NCBI GenBank assembly: GCA_030066595.1
Contig: JASJBI010000067.1
Span: 1-48,451 of the forward strand
Length of the DNA stretch: 48,451 nt
DNA from: Alphaproteobacteria bacterium
GTDB lineage: Bacteria; Pseudomonadota; Alphaproteobacteria; JAJFFI01
Reading direction: 5' to 3'
Every line of letters begins with the position of its first letter. Position 1 is the first letter of the stretch. Shown here piece after piece: positions 38,819-46,807 of this stretch. The notes under the pieces are model-generated. The model saw only the letters and a list, made by a program, of their open reading frames with translations. It did not search any database and was not told where the DNA came from. The translations under genes and the position numbers were made by a program.

Positions 38819-39387
38819 ATTGGCAGCCCGGAATGGCCATTAACGTCCAGACCGAGCACTATGTCATGCCCAGCATGACGGTGGACGACCTGACCGACGA
38901 GGTCGTTGCCTGGTTCAGCGATCCCGAGGTCATGGACCTGGTCGCCCTGCCCATGAACTTGACGCGGGAGCAGTTGGCGGGGCTGGTCCGGCAAACGAAC
39001 AACAACACCTTCTTCATGCTGCTGATCCGCGACAAGGAGACGAACGCGCCCGTCGGCATCTACCGGATCTGGCGCGACCTCCCGCACGAGAGCGCGCGCA
39101 CCGCGGTGATCGTCGGAAACCGCGACTACTGGGGCAAGAAGGTCGTGCTGGAGACGCGCGCCGGGCTCCTGGTCGTGATGTTCGATCTGTTTGGCGTGCA
39201 CAAGGTCGTCGGCGCGGTCTATGCCCGCAATCACGCCGCCATCTTCAACTACAAGGCCCAGGGCTTTCGCTGCGAAGGCGTCTTCCGCAAACATGAACGG
39301 GGCCATGACGGGGAATGGCTTGACGTGATGCAATTCGCGATGTTGCGCGAGGAATTCGAGGCGGCGCGGCGGAGGCGGCGAATATGA
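38815..39387 (+). CDS. GNAT-family N-acyltransferase
   Basis: This 190-residue product is a GNAT fold acyltransferase resembling the RimJ/RimL and peptidoglycan or sugar acyltransferase branch. The acyl-CoA or acyl-ACP binding region lies around VGNRDYWGKKVVLETRAGLL, and AVYARNHAAIFNYKAQGFR is the usual late strand-helix motif near the active site. ATG 38815 overlaps the ligase stop (ATGA), with GGAGG 6-7 nt upstream. Its own stop overlaps the ACP start (ATGA). The tight overlap implies stoichiometric co-expression. The acceptor amine is unknown. Confidence 0.9.
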   Translation: MNWQPGMAINVQTEHYVMPSMTVDDLTDEVVAWFSDPEVMDLVALPMNLTREQLAGLVRQTNNNTFFMLLIRDKETNAPVGIYRIWRDLPHESARTAVIVGNRDYWGKKVVLETRAGLLVVMFDLFGVHKVVGAVYARNHAAIFNYKAQGFRCEGVFRKHERGHDGEWLDVMQFAMLREEFEAARRRRRI

Positions 39388-39620
39388 GCGACGCTTTGGC
39401 CCGCGCCCGGAACCTCCTGGCAGGGGCGCTCGAGATTGATCCGGCGGCGATCGCCGACGACGCGTCCATAGACACCCTCGAGCAATGGGACAGCCTCGCC
39501 CACATGCGCGTGGTGCTGGCGATCGAGGCGGCCCGCGGACACGAACTCGACCCTGAGCTCATGTTTATGATCGGGAGCCTGCACGACATCGCCAACGTGC
39601 TCGGCGATCCGAAGACCTGA
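39384..39620 (+). CDS. Acyl carrier protein
   Basis: The 78-residue product has the ACP four-helix pattern and the phosphopantetheine attachment site in WDSLAH at S37 (the D-S-L motif). It differs from the housekeeping AcpP, which has DSLD and a much more acidic helix II. The ATG at 39384 overlaps the GNAT stop, so it is the last gene of a coupled three-gene unit. A carrier protein beside an adenylating ligase and a GNAT enzyme suggests acyl-ACP as the donor for N-acylation. Its C-terminal 75 nt and the bases after its stop recur in a decayed copy at 40054. Confidence 0.92.
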   Translation: MSDALARARNLLAGALEIDPAAIADDASIDTLEQWDSLAHMRVVLAIEAARGHELDPELMFMIGSLHDIANVLGDPKT

Positions 39621-39654
39621 TCGCCGCCGCGTCCGAAAACCCTCGCCGTTTGGC

Positions 39655-39888
39655 TCAGTAGCCGCTCCACTTGCCGCGCCCGTCATACACCGGTGCATTC
39701 ACAGACCGCTGGGCGGACGCCACGGCGTTTTCGCCTTTCTCGGCCCAGGCGACGTCCCCGGACGGCTCGCCGGCACCGAAAGCCGCGAGTGCGAAGAAGA
39801 GCGCGATTGCGGCCGCGCCTATCAGAGGCCGCAGCGGGCTGGGGGGGTCGCCGGCCGGCCGCTTCTCGTCGTATTGCGCGTTGGACAT
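39655..39888 (-). CDS. Small one-pass membrane protein
   Basis: ATG 39888 has a perfect AAGGAGG about 7 nt upstream on the minus strand. The 77-residue product has a hydrophilic start (MSNAQYDEKRPAGDPPSPLR), one membrane helix (about 22-44) and a polar Gly/Ala/Ser tail ending in YDGRGKWSGY. The length, ribosome site and membrane segment support a real gene, although I recognise no family. It ends 35 nt from the ACP stop, convergent with it, and sits between the ACP and the ACP remnant. Confidence 0.7.
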   Translation of the reverse strand: MSNAQYDEKRPAGDPPSPLRPLIGAAAIALFFALAAFGAGEPSGDVAWAEKGENAVASAQRSVNAPVYDGRGKWSGY

Positions 39889-40053
39889 ATCAATCCTCCT
39901 TATCCGGTAGGAGCGACCGCAGCTCCAGGCACGGCCCTCCGATTGACTTGCTCTGAAAAATATGAGGAGGTCGATCAGGCCGACAAACGACAAGTTTTCA
40001 TTTTTTGGATTAGAAAATATAATTCGAAAAAGGGTGTGACAACGGCACCGCCC

Positions 40054-40131
40054 GCGCTCGAGCCCGATCTGCCGGTCACGATCGAAGGCCTGCCCGACAT
40101 CGCCAACGTGCCCGGCGAGCCGAAGACCTGA
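40054..40131 (+). pseudogene. Vestigial 3' end of a second acyl carrier protein
   Basis: The last 25 codons plus stop resemble the intact ACP at 39384-39620. In the last 47 nt, including the stop and six bases beyond, 44 are identical (from CTGC(A/C)CGACATCGCCAAC onward), and 14 of 25 residues match, including DIANV and PKT. Upstream of 40054 no ACP start, helix I-II or Ser attachment site remains; instead the DNA is AT-rich and unrelated. The frame is open back to 39874 but encodes no ACP fold. It is best read as a truncated tandem duplicate of the ACP gene. Confidence 0.75.
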
Positions 40132-40212
40132 TCGCCAGGCCAGCCCGAGCGGTCTACACTGAGCCCGGTTTGCCGAGAGACGGCACAACGGCGTGTCCTG
40201 AGAGAAGTCCGC

Positions 40213-40833
40213 ATGGACCTGGATCTCTATCTGACCTTCGTTCTGGCCAGCATCGTGCTGATCCTTATTCCGGGGCCGGTTGTCACGCTGGTGGTCGCGA
40301 ACAGTCTGGCCCACGGAGCCGGCCGGGCCCTGGTCACGGTCGCCGGGACCCAGTCGGCCATGGCGCTGCAGCTTGCCGCGGTCGCGCTCGGCATGAGCTC
40401 GCTGATCGCGCTGTTCGCGACCTGGTTCGAATGGCTTCGCTGGCTCGGCGTTGCTTATCTCCTGTGGCTGGGGATCCAGCGCTGGCGTGTGCGGCCGTCC
40501 GAGAACGGCGACGCCCCGATTCTGACCGCCTCCTCCCGGGCGCTCTTCTGGCAGGGCTTCCTGGTGGCGGCGACCAATCCCAAGGTCCTGTTCTTCTATG
40601 CCGCCTTCTTCCCGCAATTCGTGGATCCGGCCCGGCCGCTCGCCATCCAGCTGGGCGTGCTCGGCGTGTCTTTTCTTGTCATCGCGCTTTTGCTGGACGG
40701 AAGCTACGCGCTGCTGGCCGGTCGGCTGCGGCAATTCCTGCGGGCGCCGCGTGGCCGGCGCCTGGCGGACCGGATCGCCGGGACACTGCTGATCGGCACC
40801 GGGCTCTGGCTTGCCCTGGCGCGCCGCAGCTAG
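40213..40833 (+). CDS. LysE/RhtB-family amino acid exporter
   Basis: The 206-residue product is an inner-membrane exporter of the LysE/RhtB family. It has the family's N-terminal hydrophobic segment with LIPGPVVTLVVANSLAHGAG, in which the PGP motif is diagnostic, six membrane segments, and the later NPKVLFFYAAFFPQF motif typical of RhtB proteins. ATG 40213 has GAGAGAAG upstream. It follows the ACP remnant and precedes a nitroreductase by about 100 nt on the same strand. The substrate, probably an amino acid or homoserine-like compound, cannot be fixed. Confidence 0.92.
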   Translation: MDLDLYLTFVLASIVLILIPGPVVTLVVANSLAHGAGRALVTVAGTQSAMALQLAAVALGMSSLIALFATWFEWLRWLGVAYLLWLGIQRWRVRPSENGDAPILTASSRALFWQGFLVAATNPKVLFFYAAFFPQFVDPARPLAIQLGVLGVSFLVIALLLDGSYALLAGRLRQFLRAPRGRRLADRIAGTLLIGTGLWLALARRS

Positions 40834-40931
40834 GCTTGATTTTACCGGCCGTTTGCGCCATCTGAGCCCGGGGAGCGGGACACCCCCTCCGCGCCTTTTT
40901 GCGCAACCGCATCGGAACCACGTCGCCGCCC

Positions 40932-41498
40932 ATGGATGCCCTGGACACCCTTCTCAGCCGTCGCTCGGTGCTGGCCGCCAAGCAGGTCGAGCCCGGCCCC
41001 GACGACGAGCAGCTGCGCCTGATCCTGACCGCCGGCCTCAGAGTGCCGGACCACGGCAAGCTGGCCCCCTGGCGCATCCAGATCTTGCGCAAGCCGGCGC
41101 AGGCCGCGCTCGGCGATCTGCTGGCCGAGGAGTTCGTGCGCGCCAACCCGAACGCCCGGGACAGGTTGATCGAGCTGGAGCGGCAGCGCCTTCAGCGGGC
41201 GCCGATCCTGCTGGTGGTCACCTCCACGCCCAACCTGGACTGCCCGATCCCTGTGCTCGAGCAGCGTCTGTCGGCGGGGGCGCTCTGCATGAACATGTTG
41301 AACGCCGCGCACGCGCAGGGGTTCGCGGCCCAGTGGCTGACCGAGTGGCCGGCCTACAACGAGGCGGTCAAAGCCAGGCTGGGCCACGGGCCGGACGACC
41401 AGATCGTCGGATTCATCTATCTGGGCAGCGCCGCCGAGCCGCCGGCCGAGCGCAAACGACCGGAAATTGAGGACGTCGCCTCGGAGTGGACGCCCTAG
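40932..41498 (+). CDS. Nitroreductase-family flavoprotein
   Basis: The 188-residue product belongs to the short nitroreductase family of FMN enzymes that use NAD(P)H. The family's N-terminal SRRSV motif, the RVPDHGKLAPWRIQ segment binding FMN phosphate, and the later AAQWLTEWP and IVGFIYLGSAAEPP motifs are visible, closest in pattern to the YdjA-type branch. ATG 40932 is preferred over an upstream TTG at 40899; neither has a strong ribosome site. It is convergent with the hemerythrin-domain gene. The physiological substrate is unknown. Confidence 0.9.
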   Translation: MDALDTLLSRRSVLAAKQVEPGPDDEQLRLILTAGLRVPDHGKLAPWRIQILRKPAQAALGDLLAEEFVRANPNARDRLIELERQRLQRAPILLVVTSTPNLDCPIPVLEQRLSAGALCMNMLNAAHAQGFAAQWLTEWPAYNEAVKARLGHGPDDQIVGFIYLGSAAEPPAERKRPEIEDVASEWTP

Positions 41499-41526
41499 GC
41501 GCGGCTCAAATCGGACAATCCAAGCC

Positions 41527-42096
41527 TTACGCGGCCTCGTGCCGCGCCACCATGCGCAGATCCAGCGTCGCCAGATCCTTGCGCGTGAGGTGCTGGCGGG
41601 CGAGCGGCAGCACCACGCTGTTCTCCCAGGACAGGTGTTTCAGCATGGTCCTGGCGAGGCTGCGCAGGTTCACCACGAACCGCAGCGGTACGCGCGGCAT
41701 GCCACCGCTGGCCAGCCGCGAGAGATCCGGGATCAGCTCCTCCGCCAGGGCCGCATCCTCCTGATGGCGTTGCGACAGATAGACATAGATCTCGTCCAGC
41801 TCCAGGTCCGTGGGCCGGCGGCGCTGCAGCAGCGGCATCAGGTCTTCGAGCTCGTCCGCGATGTGGATCGGCAGCTCGTGGGCCAAATAGTGCCGCACCG
41901 CATAGGCGGTGGTCTCATAGCCCGGATGGCAGGGGGCGTCGGCAAGCTCGTAAAGTGCCCGGCACAGCACATGAGCACGGTAGTGTTCGGCCACCAGGCG
42001 GCCGATCGGATCGGAAAGTTCATCGGGATCGAGAAAGGTTTTTTGCAGTTGGGCACGCAGAACGCCAGGGCTTTCGGATGAGCAGGTCTGCAGCAT
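41527..42096 (-). CDS. Hemerythrin-domain protein
   Basis: The 189-residue all-helical product has the set of residues expected of a non-heme di-iron hemerythrin-like protein: H38 (EHYRAH), H73 and H78 with E84 (HELPIHIADELED), H111, and H154 with E158 (KHLSWENS). Such proteins bind or sense O2, NO or iron, or aid iron-sulfur repair; which applies cannot be read. ATG 42096 has GGGAGGAG upstream. It is divergent from nothing immediately, and the Gly/Pro-repeat gene lies upstream on the same strand 194 nt away. A TTGCATATCAA string at about 42150-42164 upstream resembles but does not match an FNR site. Confidence 0.88.
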   Translation of the reverse strand: MLQTCSSESPGVLRAQLQKTFLDPDELSDPIGRLVAEHYRAHVLCRALYELADAPCHPGYETTAYAVRHYLAHELPIHIADELEDLMPLLQRRRPTDLELDEIYVYLSQRHQEDAALAEELIPDLSRLASGGMPRVPLRFVVNLRSLARTMLKHLSWENSVVLPLARQHLTRKDLATLDLRMVARHEAA

Positions 42097-42173
42097 TGAG
42101 TTTGGCTCCTCCCAGAGGTGTTGTCGTAGCGCGCGCCGTTCCGTCTATCGATTTGATATGCAATAGCTCTTTG

Positions 42174-42194
42174 GCAGCATTGTGACGATGCTGC
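42174..42194. terminator. Hairpin downstream of the Gly/Pro-repeat gene
   Basis: GCAGCAT (42174-42180) and ATGCTGC (42188-42194) form a 7-bp stem with a 7-nt loop about 97 nt beyond the repeat gene's stop and upstream of the hemerythrin gene. There is no U-tract on the minus strand, so it may be a terminator or an operator. Confidence 0.3.
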
Positions 42195-42290
42195 GGAATG
42201 CCAGAAAAAAAGAAGGAGCGGGGGCAGGACACCCGCTCCAAGGGGCGCGTCGAGGCCGCGCGCCGAGAGATCCTGATCGGCCTTAGCGCG

Positions 42291-42770
42291 CTATCGGCGG
42301 GAATGGCGTACGCGCCGCCAGGACCGCCGGTCGGGCGAGGTCCCCGGACCGCCGCGCGCACCGGGAGGGTTTTCCCAGTTGGTGCCAGATCCGCCGCGGG
42401 GGCCAGGCGGGTTGCCGTCCCGGTCCCAGCGGCTGCCGTCATAGCGGTGGCCGGTGCGCCGGTCGGGCGAGGTCCCCGGACCGCCGCGGGGCCCCGGGGG
42501 GTTTTCCCAGTTGGTGCCGCGTCCGCCGCGCCAGCCCGGCGGGTTGCCGTCCCGGTCCCAGCGGCTGCCGTCATAGCGGTGGCCGGCGCGCCGGTCGGGC
42601 GAGGTCCCCGGACCGCCTCGGGGCCCCGGGGGGTTTTCCCAGTTGGTGCCGGGCCCACCACGCGGGCCGGGAGGGTTGCCGTCGCGGTCGAATGCCAAGG
42701 CGGGGGTCACGGCGAGCAGCAAGGCGCAGCCGGCGGCCGATAGGACAGCGAGCAGTGAGGGTCGGGTCAT
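42291..42770 (-). CDS. Secreted Gly/Pro-rich protein of three 44-residue repeats
   Basis: The 159-residue product has a signal peptide (about 1-26, ending TPALA) and then three tandem units of about 44 residues, each holding FDRDGNPPG/WDRDGNPPG, two RGGPGT blocks, NWENPPG and SPDRR, with GHRYDGSRW joining them. The last unit is truncated and ends in a basic WRRVRHSRR tail. No known fold is expected from such composition, so it is likely disordered or matrix-like. ATG 42770 precedes a hydrophobic signal region with a GGAGAATACCC site upstream. I recognise no family. Confidence 0.82.
   Translation of the reverse strand: MTRPSLLAVLSAAGCALLLAVTPALAFDRDGNPPGPRGGPGTNWENPPGPRGGPGTSPDRRAGHRYDGSRWDRDGNPPGWRGGRGTNWENPPGPRGGPGTSPDRRTGHRYDGSRWDRDGNPPGPRGGSGTNWENPPGARGGPGTSPDRRSWRRVRHSRR
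42326..42722 (-). repeat. 132-bp tandem repeat (three units)
   Basis: CGGTCGGGCGAGGTCCCCGG recurs with a 132-bp spacing (about 42329, 42461 and 42593), and each unit is followed by a near-identical stretch with a GTTTTCCCAGTTGGTGCC block. It is in frame and coincides with the repeats of the encoded protein, so copy number could change without frameshift. Confidence 0.85.
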
Positions 42771-43061
42771 GGGTATTCTCCAACGTCATCCGGAGGGAGA
42801 TCACCAATAGGTACGGTATGGCACCCCTCGCCATCCCCGCCCCCGGCATATCGGACCGCGCCCTCCCGATCCTGCGGCCCAAATCCAGGACCTTGGCTGG
42901 ACAGCGCCCCGGCATCGGCGGCCCGTTAACGCGGCCTTTACCGTAACTGCCCAGATTGTCCGCGGGCGGTTCTATTCCGCGAGGTTGCCTGGGCCAGGAC
43001 GCCGCGACCGAGCGTCCTTGCCTGCGCCGCCGTGTTCTCGTCTTGGCCAACCCTGACCGAC
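42771..43061. promoter_or_regulatory. Divergent intergenic region before the receiver gene
   Basis: About 290 nt separate the repeat-protein gene from the receiver gene on the other strand. Both promoters should lie here. I see no clear operator, hairpin or extra gene. Confidence 0.3.
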
Positions 43062-43649
43062 ATGCAGAGCTACAACCTCGATAACGTCAAAATTCTCGTG
43101 GTCGAGGACAACTGGCACTGGCGCCGCATCATTCGCACCATGCTGGCGTCCCTGGGTGCCAGGGATCTGATCATCGCCGAGGACGGAAAAGAGGCGCTCG
43201 AGCTGTTGGCGGATCATTCCGTCGACCTCGTTATCTGCGATTGGATGATGCCAAACCTCAGCGGCATCGAGCTGGTGCGGCGGCTGCGCACCGGCGAGGA
43301 CAGCCCCAACGTCTACATTCCCATCATGATGCTGACCGCCCACACGGAGAAGAGCCGCGTCGAGGAGGCGCGCGATGCCGGGGTGACGGAGGTACTGACC
43401 AAGCCTCTCTCGATCAAGGATCTCTACAGTCACATCGCCGCGATCATCGAGAACCCGCGCCAGTTCGTGCGAAACGAGACCTATTTCGGCCCGGATCGCC
43501 GGCGCAAGAGGGACATCTACTACCGGGGCCCGGAGCGTCGCGTGGCTCAAACGCCGCCACCCGACCGTACCCAGCCCAAAGCGGCCGGAGGCGACGCGGA
43601 CGAAGCCCGCGCCGGCGACGTCGAAGACAAGGCGGCGCAATCACAATGA
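43062..43649 (+). CDS. CheY-like receiver protein with basic tail
   Basis: The 195-residue product is a stand-alone receiver domain (about 8-130) with the acidic pair E15-D16 (VVEDN), phospho-acceptor D60 (VICDWMMPN), the Thr in MLTAHT and K110-type Lys in TKPLS. After the domain, a conserved-looking FGPDRRRKRD..YRGPERR stretch appears, which recurs in alphaproteobacterial receivers, followed by an acidic disordered tail. ATG 43062 is chosen over an upstream TTG; the ribosome site is weak. It lies 64 nt before an Hpt gene, so the two probably form part of a phosphorelay. No DNA-binding domain is present. Confidence 0.9.
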   Translation: MQSYNLDNVKILVVEDNWHWRRIIRTMLASLGARDLIIAEDGKEALELLADHSVDLVICDWMMPNLSGIELVRRLRTGEDSPNVYIPIMMLTAHTEKSRVEEARDAGVTEVLTKPLSIKDLYSHIAAIIENPRQFVRNETYFGPDRRRKRDIYYRGPERRVAQTPPPDRTQPKAAGGDADEARAGDVEDKAAQSQ

Positions 43650-43713
43650 TCAACCAGAGCACGATGAGCGATCGATCATCGGGGACACGATCCAAGACAC
43701 ACAGGTAAGCGAT

Positions 43714-44211
43714 ATGACCGGTTCGAAAAAAGCCCAGTTCATTCGGCCCCCAAACCTCCTGGCGGCCAAGGTGACGATCAGCGACGAGGATCTCGAGACG
43801 CGTCTCAAGCGCGCCAACAAGCTGCTCCGCACGATGGACCAGGATTACACGGAGTGGGTCGAGCAGGACCTCGCGGCGCTCAAGCAATGCCTGGCCGACG
43901 TCAAGGGTGACCCCGACGACATCCAGGCGCACCTCAAGGAGTTCTATCGACGGACCCATGACATGAAGGGTCAGGGAGAACTCTTCGGCTATCCGCTCAT
44001 CACCGAGGTTGGGGAATCGCTGTGCCGCTTCCTCCGCCAAATCGAGACGCCCGGTCCCAAGGAATTGAACGTCATCGAGCACCATGTGGATGCGCTCACG
44101 GTGGTCGTGCTCAATCGCATCCAGGGCGACGGCGGCGCAACCGGACGGGAACTGACCCTCGGGCTGCAAACCGCCGTGCAGAAACTGATCGCCGCGGAGC
44201 CGTCCTCCTGA
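43714..44211 (+). CDS. Hpt-domain phosphotransfer protein
   Basis: The 165-residue product is mainly helical and contains the histidine-phosphotransfer motif RRTHDMKGQGELFGY with the phosphoryl-accepting H82, which fits the HxxKG pattern. Downstream helices (about 95-150) complete the four-helix bundle. A basic N-terminus of about 25 residues is variable. ATG 43714 follows an AGGTAAG-like site. It is beside a receiver gene on the same strand and could link a hybrid kinase, such as the seven-PAS one in this window, to a separate receiver; that link is inference. Confidence 0.88.
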   Translation: MTGSKKAQFIRPPNLLAAKVTISDEDLETRLKRANKLLRTMDQDYTEWVEQDLAALKQCLADVKGDPDDIQAHLKEFYRRTHDMKGQGELFGYPLITEVGESLCRFLRQIETPGPKELNVIEHHVDALTVVVLNRIQGDGGATGRELTLGLQTAVQKLIAAEPSS

Positions 44212-44374
44212 ACTGGGCGTCCGTCCTGCCGACCTCACCGGTGGCCGTGCTGCTCCGCTAGGGGTCGACAAGCGGGCGGGATCAAGCTCAGCCTCGCCGG
44301 TTCCCGGCGCCTGGAGCGCCGCGGCGCGCATGTGCTAAAAGGGGCTCAACGCTGCAGGACGTGTTGCGCCCACC

Positions 44375-45724
44375 ATGACCGAACATCCCCTCGAACCCGT
44401 GCATATCATCGGCGGCGGCCTTGCCGGCGGCGAGGCGGCCTGGCAGGCGGCGCGCGTGGGCGTGCCGGTCGTCTTGCACGAGATGCGCCCGGTCCGCGGC
44501 ACCGAGGCGCACGTGACCGACGGTTTGGCCGAGCTGGTCTGCTCCAACTCCTTCCGATCGGACGACGCCGAATACAACGCGGTCGGCCTGCTGCACGAGG
44601 AAATGCGCCGTTGCGGTTCGCTGATCATGCGCGCGGGCGACGCCAACCGGGTGCCGGCCGGAGCGGCCCTTGCCGTCGACCGGGTCGGGTTCTCCCAGGA
44701 CGTGCAAGCCGCGCTCGAAGCCGAGCCGCTGATCGAGATCCGCCGCGAGGAGATTGCCGGCCTGCCGCCCGAAGACTGGGACAGCGTGATCATTGCCACG
44801 GGCCCCCTCACCTCGCCGGCATTGTCGGACGCGGTACTGGCCGTGACCGGGGAGGACTCGCTGGCGTTCTTTGACGCCATCGCGCCGATCGTCCACAAGG
44901 ACACGATCGATTTCTCCAAGGCCTGGTTTCAGTCGCGCTACGACAAGGGGGACGGCAAGGACTACGTCAACTGTCCGCTCGACCGGATTCAGTACGACGC
45001 GTTCATCGCGGAATTGCTCGCCTCGGAAAAGACGGAGTTCAAGGCCTGGGAAAAAGACACGCCATACTTCGAAGGCTGCCTGCCCATCGAGGTCATGGCC
45101 GAGCGCGGCAAAGAAACGCCACGCTACGGCCCGATGAAGCCGGTCGGCCTGACCAATCCGCACAGTGCCGACAAACCCTACGCCGTCGTCCAACTCCGCC
45201 AGGACAACGCGCTGGGCACGCTGTACAACATGGTCGGTTTCCAAACCAAGATGAAGTATGGCGAGCAGGCCCGCGTGCTGCGCATGATCCCCGGCCTCGA
45301 GACCGCCGAGTTCGCGCGGCTCGGGGGTGTCCACCGCAACACCTTCATCAACAGCCCCAAGTTGCTGGACGGTGCGCTCAGGCTCCGGGCCGACCCGCGC
45401 CTGCGCTTCGCCGGGCAGATCACTGGTGTAGAAGGCTATGTCGAGAGCGCCGCGATCGGACTGATCGCCGGCCGGTTCGCGGCCGCCGACCGGCGCGGCC
45501 AGACCGCGGGGCCACCGCCGCCGACCACAGCGCTGGGCGCCTTGCTCGGACACATCACCGGGGGCGCCGTGGCTGAGACGTTTCAGCCCATGAACATCAA
45601 TTTCGGGCTCTTCCCGCCACCGGAGGGCCGCATCCGCGGCCGCGAGCGAAAGCGGGCCTTGACCCGTCGCGCACTGGCCGATCTGCAGACCTGGCTGGGC
45701 GGCGTGCGCGCCGCCGCGGAGTAG
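44375..45724 (+). CDS. trmFO: tRNA uracil-54 methyltransferase (folate/FAD type)
   Basis: TrmFO makes 5-methyluridine at position 54 of tRNA using methylene-tetrahydrofolate and FAD. The N-terminal dinucleotide-binding motif [18 protein letters not shown], the catalytic Cys in LVCSNSFRS (C56), the second Cys in [13 protein letters not shown] (C235), and the C-terminal NINFGLFPP motif are all present. The length of 449 residues is standard. ATG 44375 is a good start. It is the last gene of its strand here and its stop is only 4 nt from that of the convergent squalene-synthase-like gene. Confidence 0.97.
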   Translation: MTEHPLEPVHIIGGGLAGGEAAWQAARVGVPVVLHEMRPVRGTEAHVTDGLAELVCSNSFRSDDAEYNAVGLLHEEMRRCGSLIMRAGDANRVPAGAALAVDRVGFSQDVQAALEAEPLIEIRREEIAGLPPEDWDSVIIATGPLTSPALSDAVLAVTGEDSLAFFDAIAPIVHKDTIDFSKAWFQSRYDKGDGKDYVNCPLDRIQYDAFIAELLASEKTEFKAWEKDTPYFEGCLPIEVMAERGKETPRYGPMKPVGLTNPHSADKPYAVVQLRQDNALGTLYNMVGFQTKMKYGEQARVLRMIPGLETAEFARLGGVHRNTFINSPKLLDGALRLRADPRLRFAGQITGVEGYVESAAIGLIAGRFAAADRRGQTAGPPPPTTALGALLGHITGGAVAETFQPMNINFGLFPPPEGRIRGRERKRALTRRALADLQTWLGGVRAAAE

Positions 45725-45728
45725 TTCC

Positions 45729-46577
45729 TTAGTACCGCCGACGCAGGGCCGCCAGCCCGACCCGCAGGACCCGGTCTGCGCCGCCGGCCGCAAGCGCGGG
45801 ATCGAAGGGGTTGTGATCGGCGCGCGCGAGCCGAGCGAGCCACCGATCGGCCAAGATCGCGGGCAGCAGGGTCGGCAACGCCGGTCTTGGCACACGCCGC
45901 CGAAGGGCGCGTGCCTCGGCCAGCTTCTCGTGGGCCCGCGACGCGAGCATCTCTGCGGCACGCGCCAGCGCCTCCGTCGGCCGCAGCTCGAAGTAGTCCC
46001 GCAGATCCAGGCCTGTCGACGCGACGAGATCGGCCGGCAGGTAGAGGCGCTTGGCGCGGGCGTGAAAGGGCATGGCGCGCAGCAGACCCGCCAGCGCCCA
46101 GGCCATCCCGACCGCGTCCGCGGCCTCGACGGCCTCGTCGGTCCTCACCCCGAGCACCTCGAGCGCCAGCCGGTTCAGCCCACAGGAGGTCGCGGCGGCG
46201 TAGGACAGGAGTTCCGGCATGTCACCGGGCGGGCGGTCTTCCAGGTCGAAGGCGCGCCCGTCGATCAGCGCATCGAGCAATTCGCGCGTCAGGTCGTGCG
46301 CGCGCACCGCCGCGGCCAGCGCCTCGACGACCTCGTGCCGGCGCGGCGTGCCCGCATAGATCCCCGCCACCGCCTCGCGCCACCATTGCAGGCGGATTTC
46401 GCCGATCATTGATTCGCTGACCGTCTCGCGGGTCTTGGCGACTTCGAGATTGAAGGCATAGAGGGCGAAGAGATGCTCCCGCCGGTCCGCCGGCGCAAAC
46501 AAGGCGCACAGATAGCGATCATTGTCGTAGGCCCGGACGTGCTGGGCGATATGGGAAAGCCTCGGGTTCGGCCCCAT
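45729..46577 (-). CDS. Squalene/phytoene synthase homologue, NDUFAF6-like
   Basis: The 282-residue product has the all-helical squalene/phytoene synthase fold but lacks the Asp-rich motifs: the first DDxxD-type region reads NLEVAKTRETVSES, and the second DxxED region reads GLLRAMPFHARAKRLYLP. This pattern matches the alphaproteobacterial NDUFAF6-like group, whose mitochondrial relatives assist complex I assembly, rather than an active prenyl synthase. ATG 46577 is preferred over a longer frame to 46643, which starts with an Arg-rich leader. It is divergent from the PuuD-like gene and convergent with trmFO. Confidence 0.85.
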   Translation of the reverse strand: MGPNPRLSHIAQHVRAYDNDRYLCALFAPADRREHLFALYAFNLEVAKTRETVSESMIGEIRLQWWREAVAGIYAGTPRRHEVVEALAAAVRAHDLTRELLDALIDGRAFDLEDRPPGDMPELLSYAAATSCGLNRLALEVLGVRTDEAVEAADAVGMAWALAGLLRAMPFHARAKRLYLPADLVASTGLDLRDYFELRPTEALARAAEMLASRAHEKLAEARALRRRVPRPALPTLLPAILADRWLARLARADHNPFDPALAAGGADRVLRVGLAALRRRY

Positions 46578-46807
46578 CACGCCTGCCCCGACCCAAGCCG
46601 ACGCCGCGGGACGGCGACGGCGCCGCAGGCTGCACTCGCCCATCCGCGTCCGGCGGGGCTCTTTCCAACCTCTGACAAAGGACTTAGATTTCGGTCACCG
46701 GGACAACGTAAGACGGCCGGTCGCGCGGGACGATCCCGCTGCGGCGGGCACGAGATGCCTATTTGTGACCCGTCAAGTAGGCTTCCCAGAAAGAAAAAGG
46801 GGGACTC

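Noticed and set aside
42145..42165. FNR/Dnr-type box upstream of the hemerythrin gene
   Set aside because: The string TTGCATATCAA only partly matches TTGAT-N4-ATCAA and is too short, so it is not called.
42326..42722. 132-bp tandem units as a CRISPR array
   Set aside because: The units are contiguous coding repeats with no unique spacers between short repeats.
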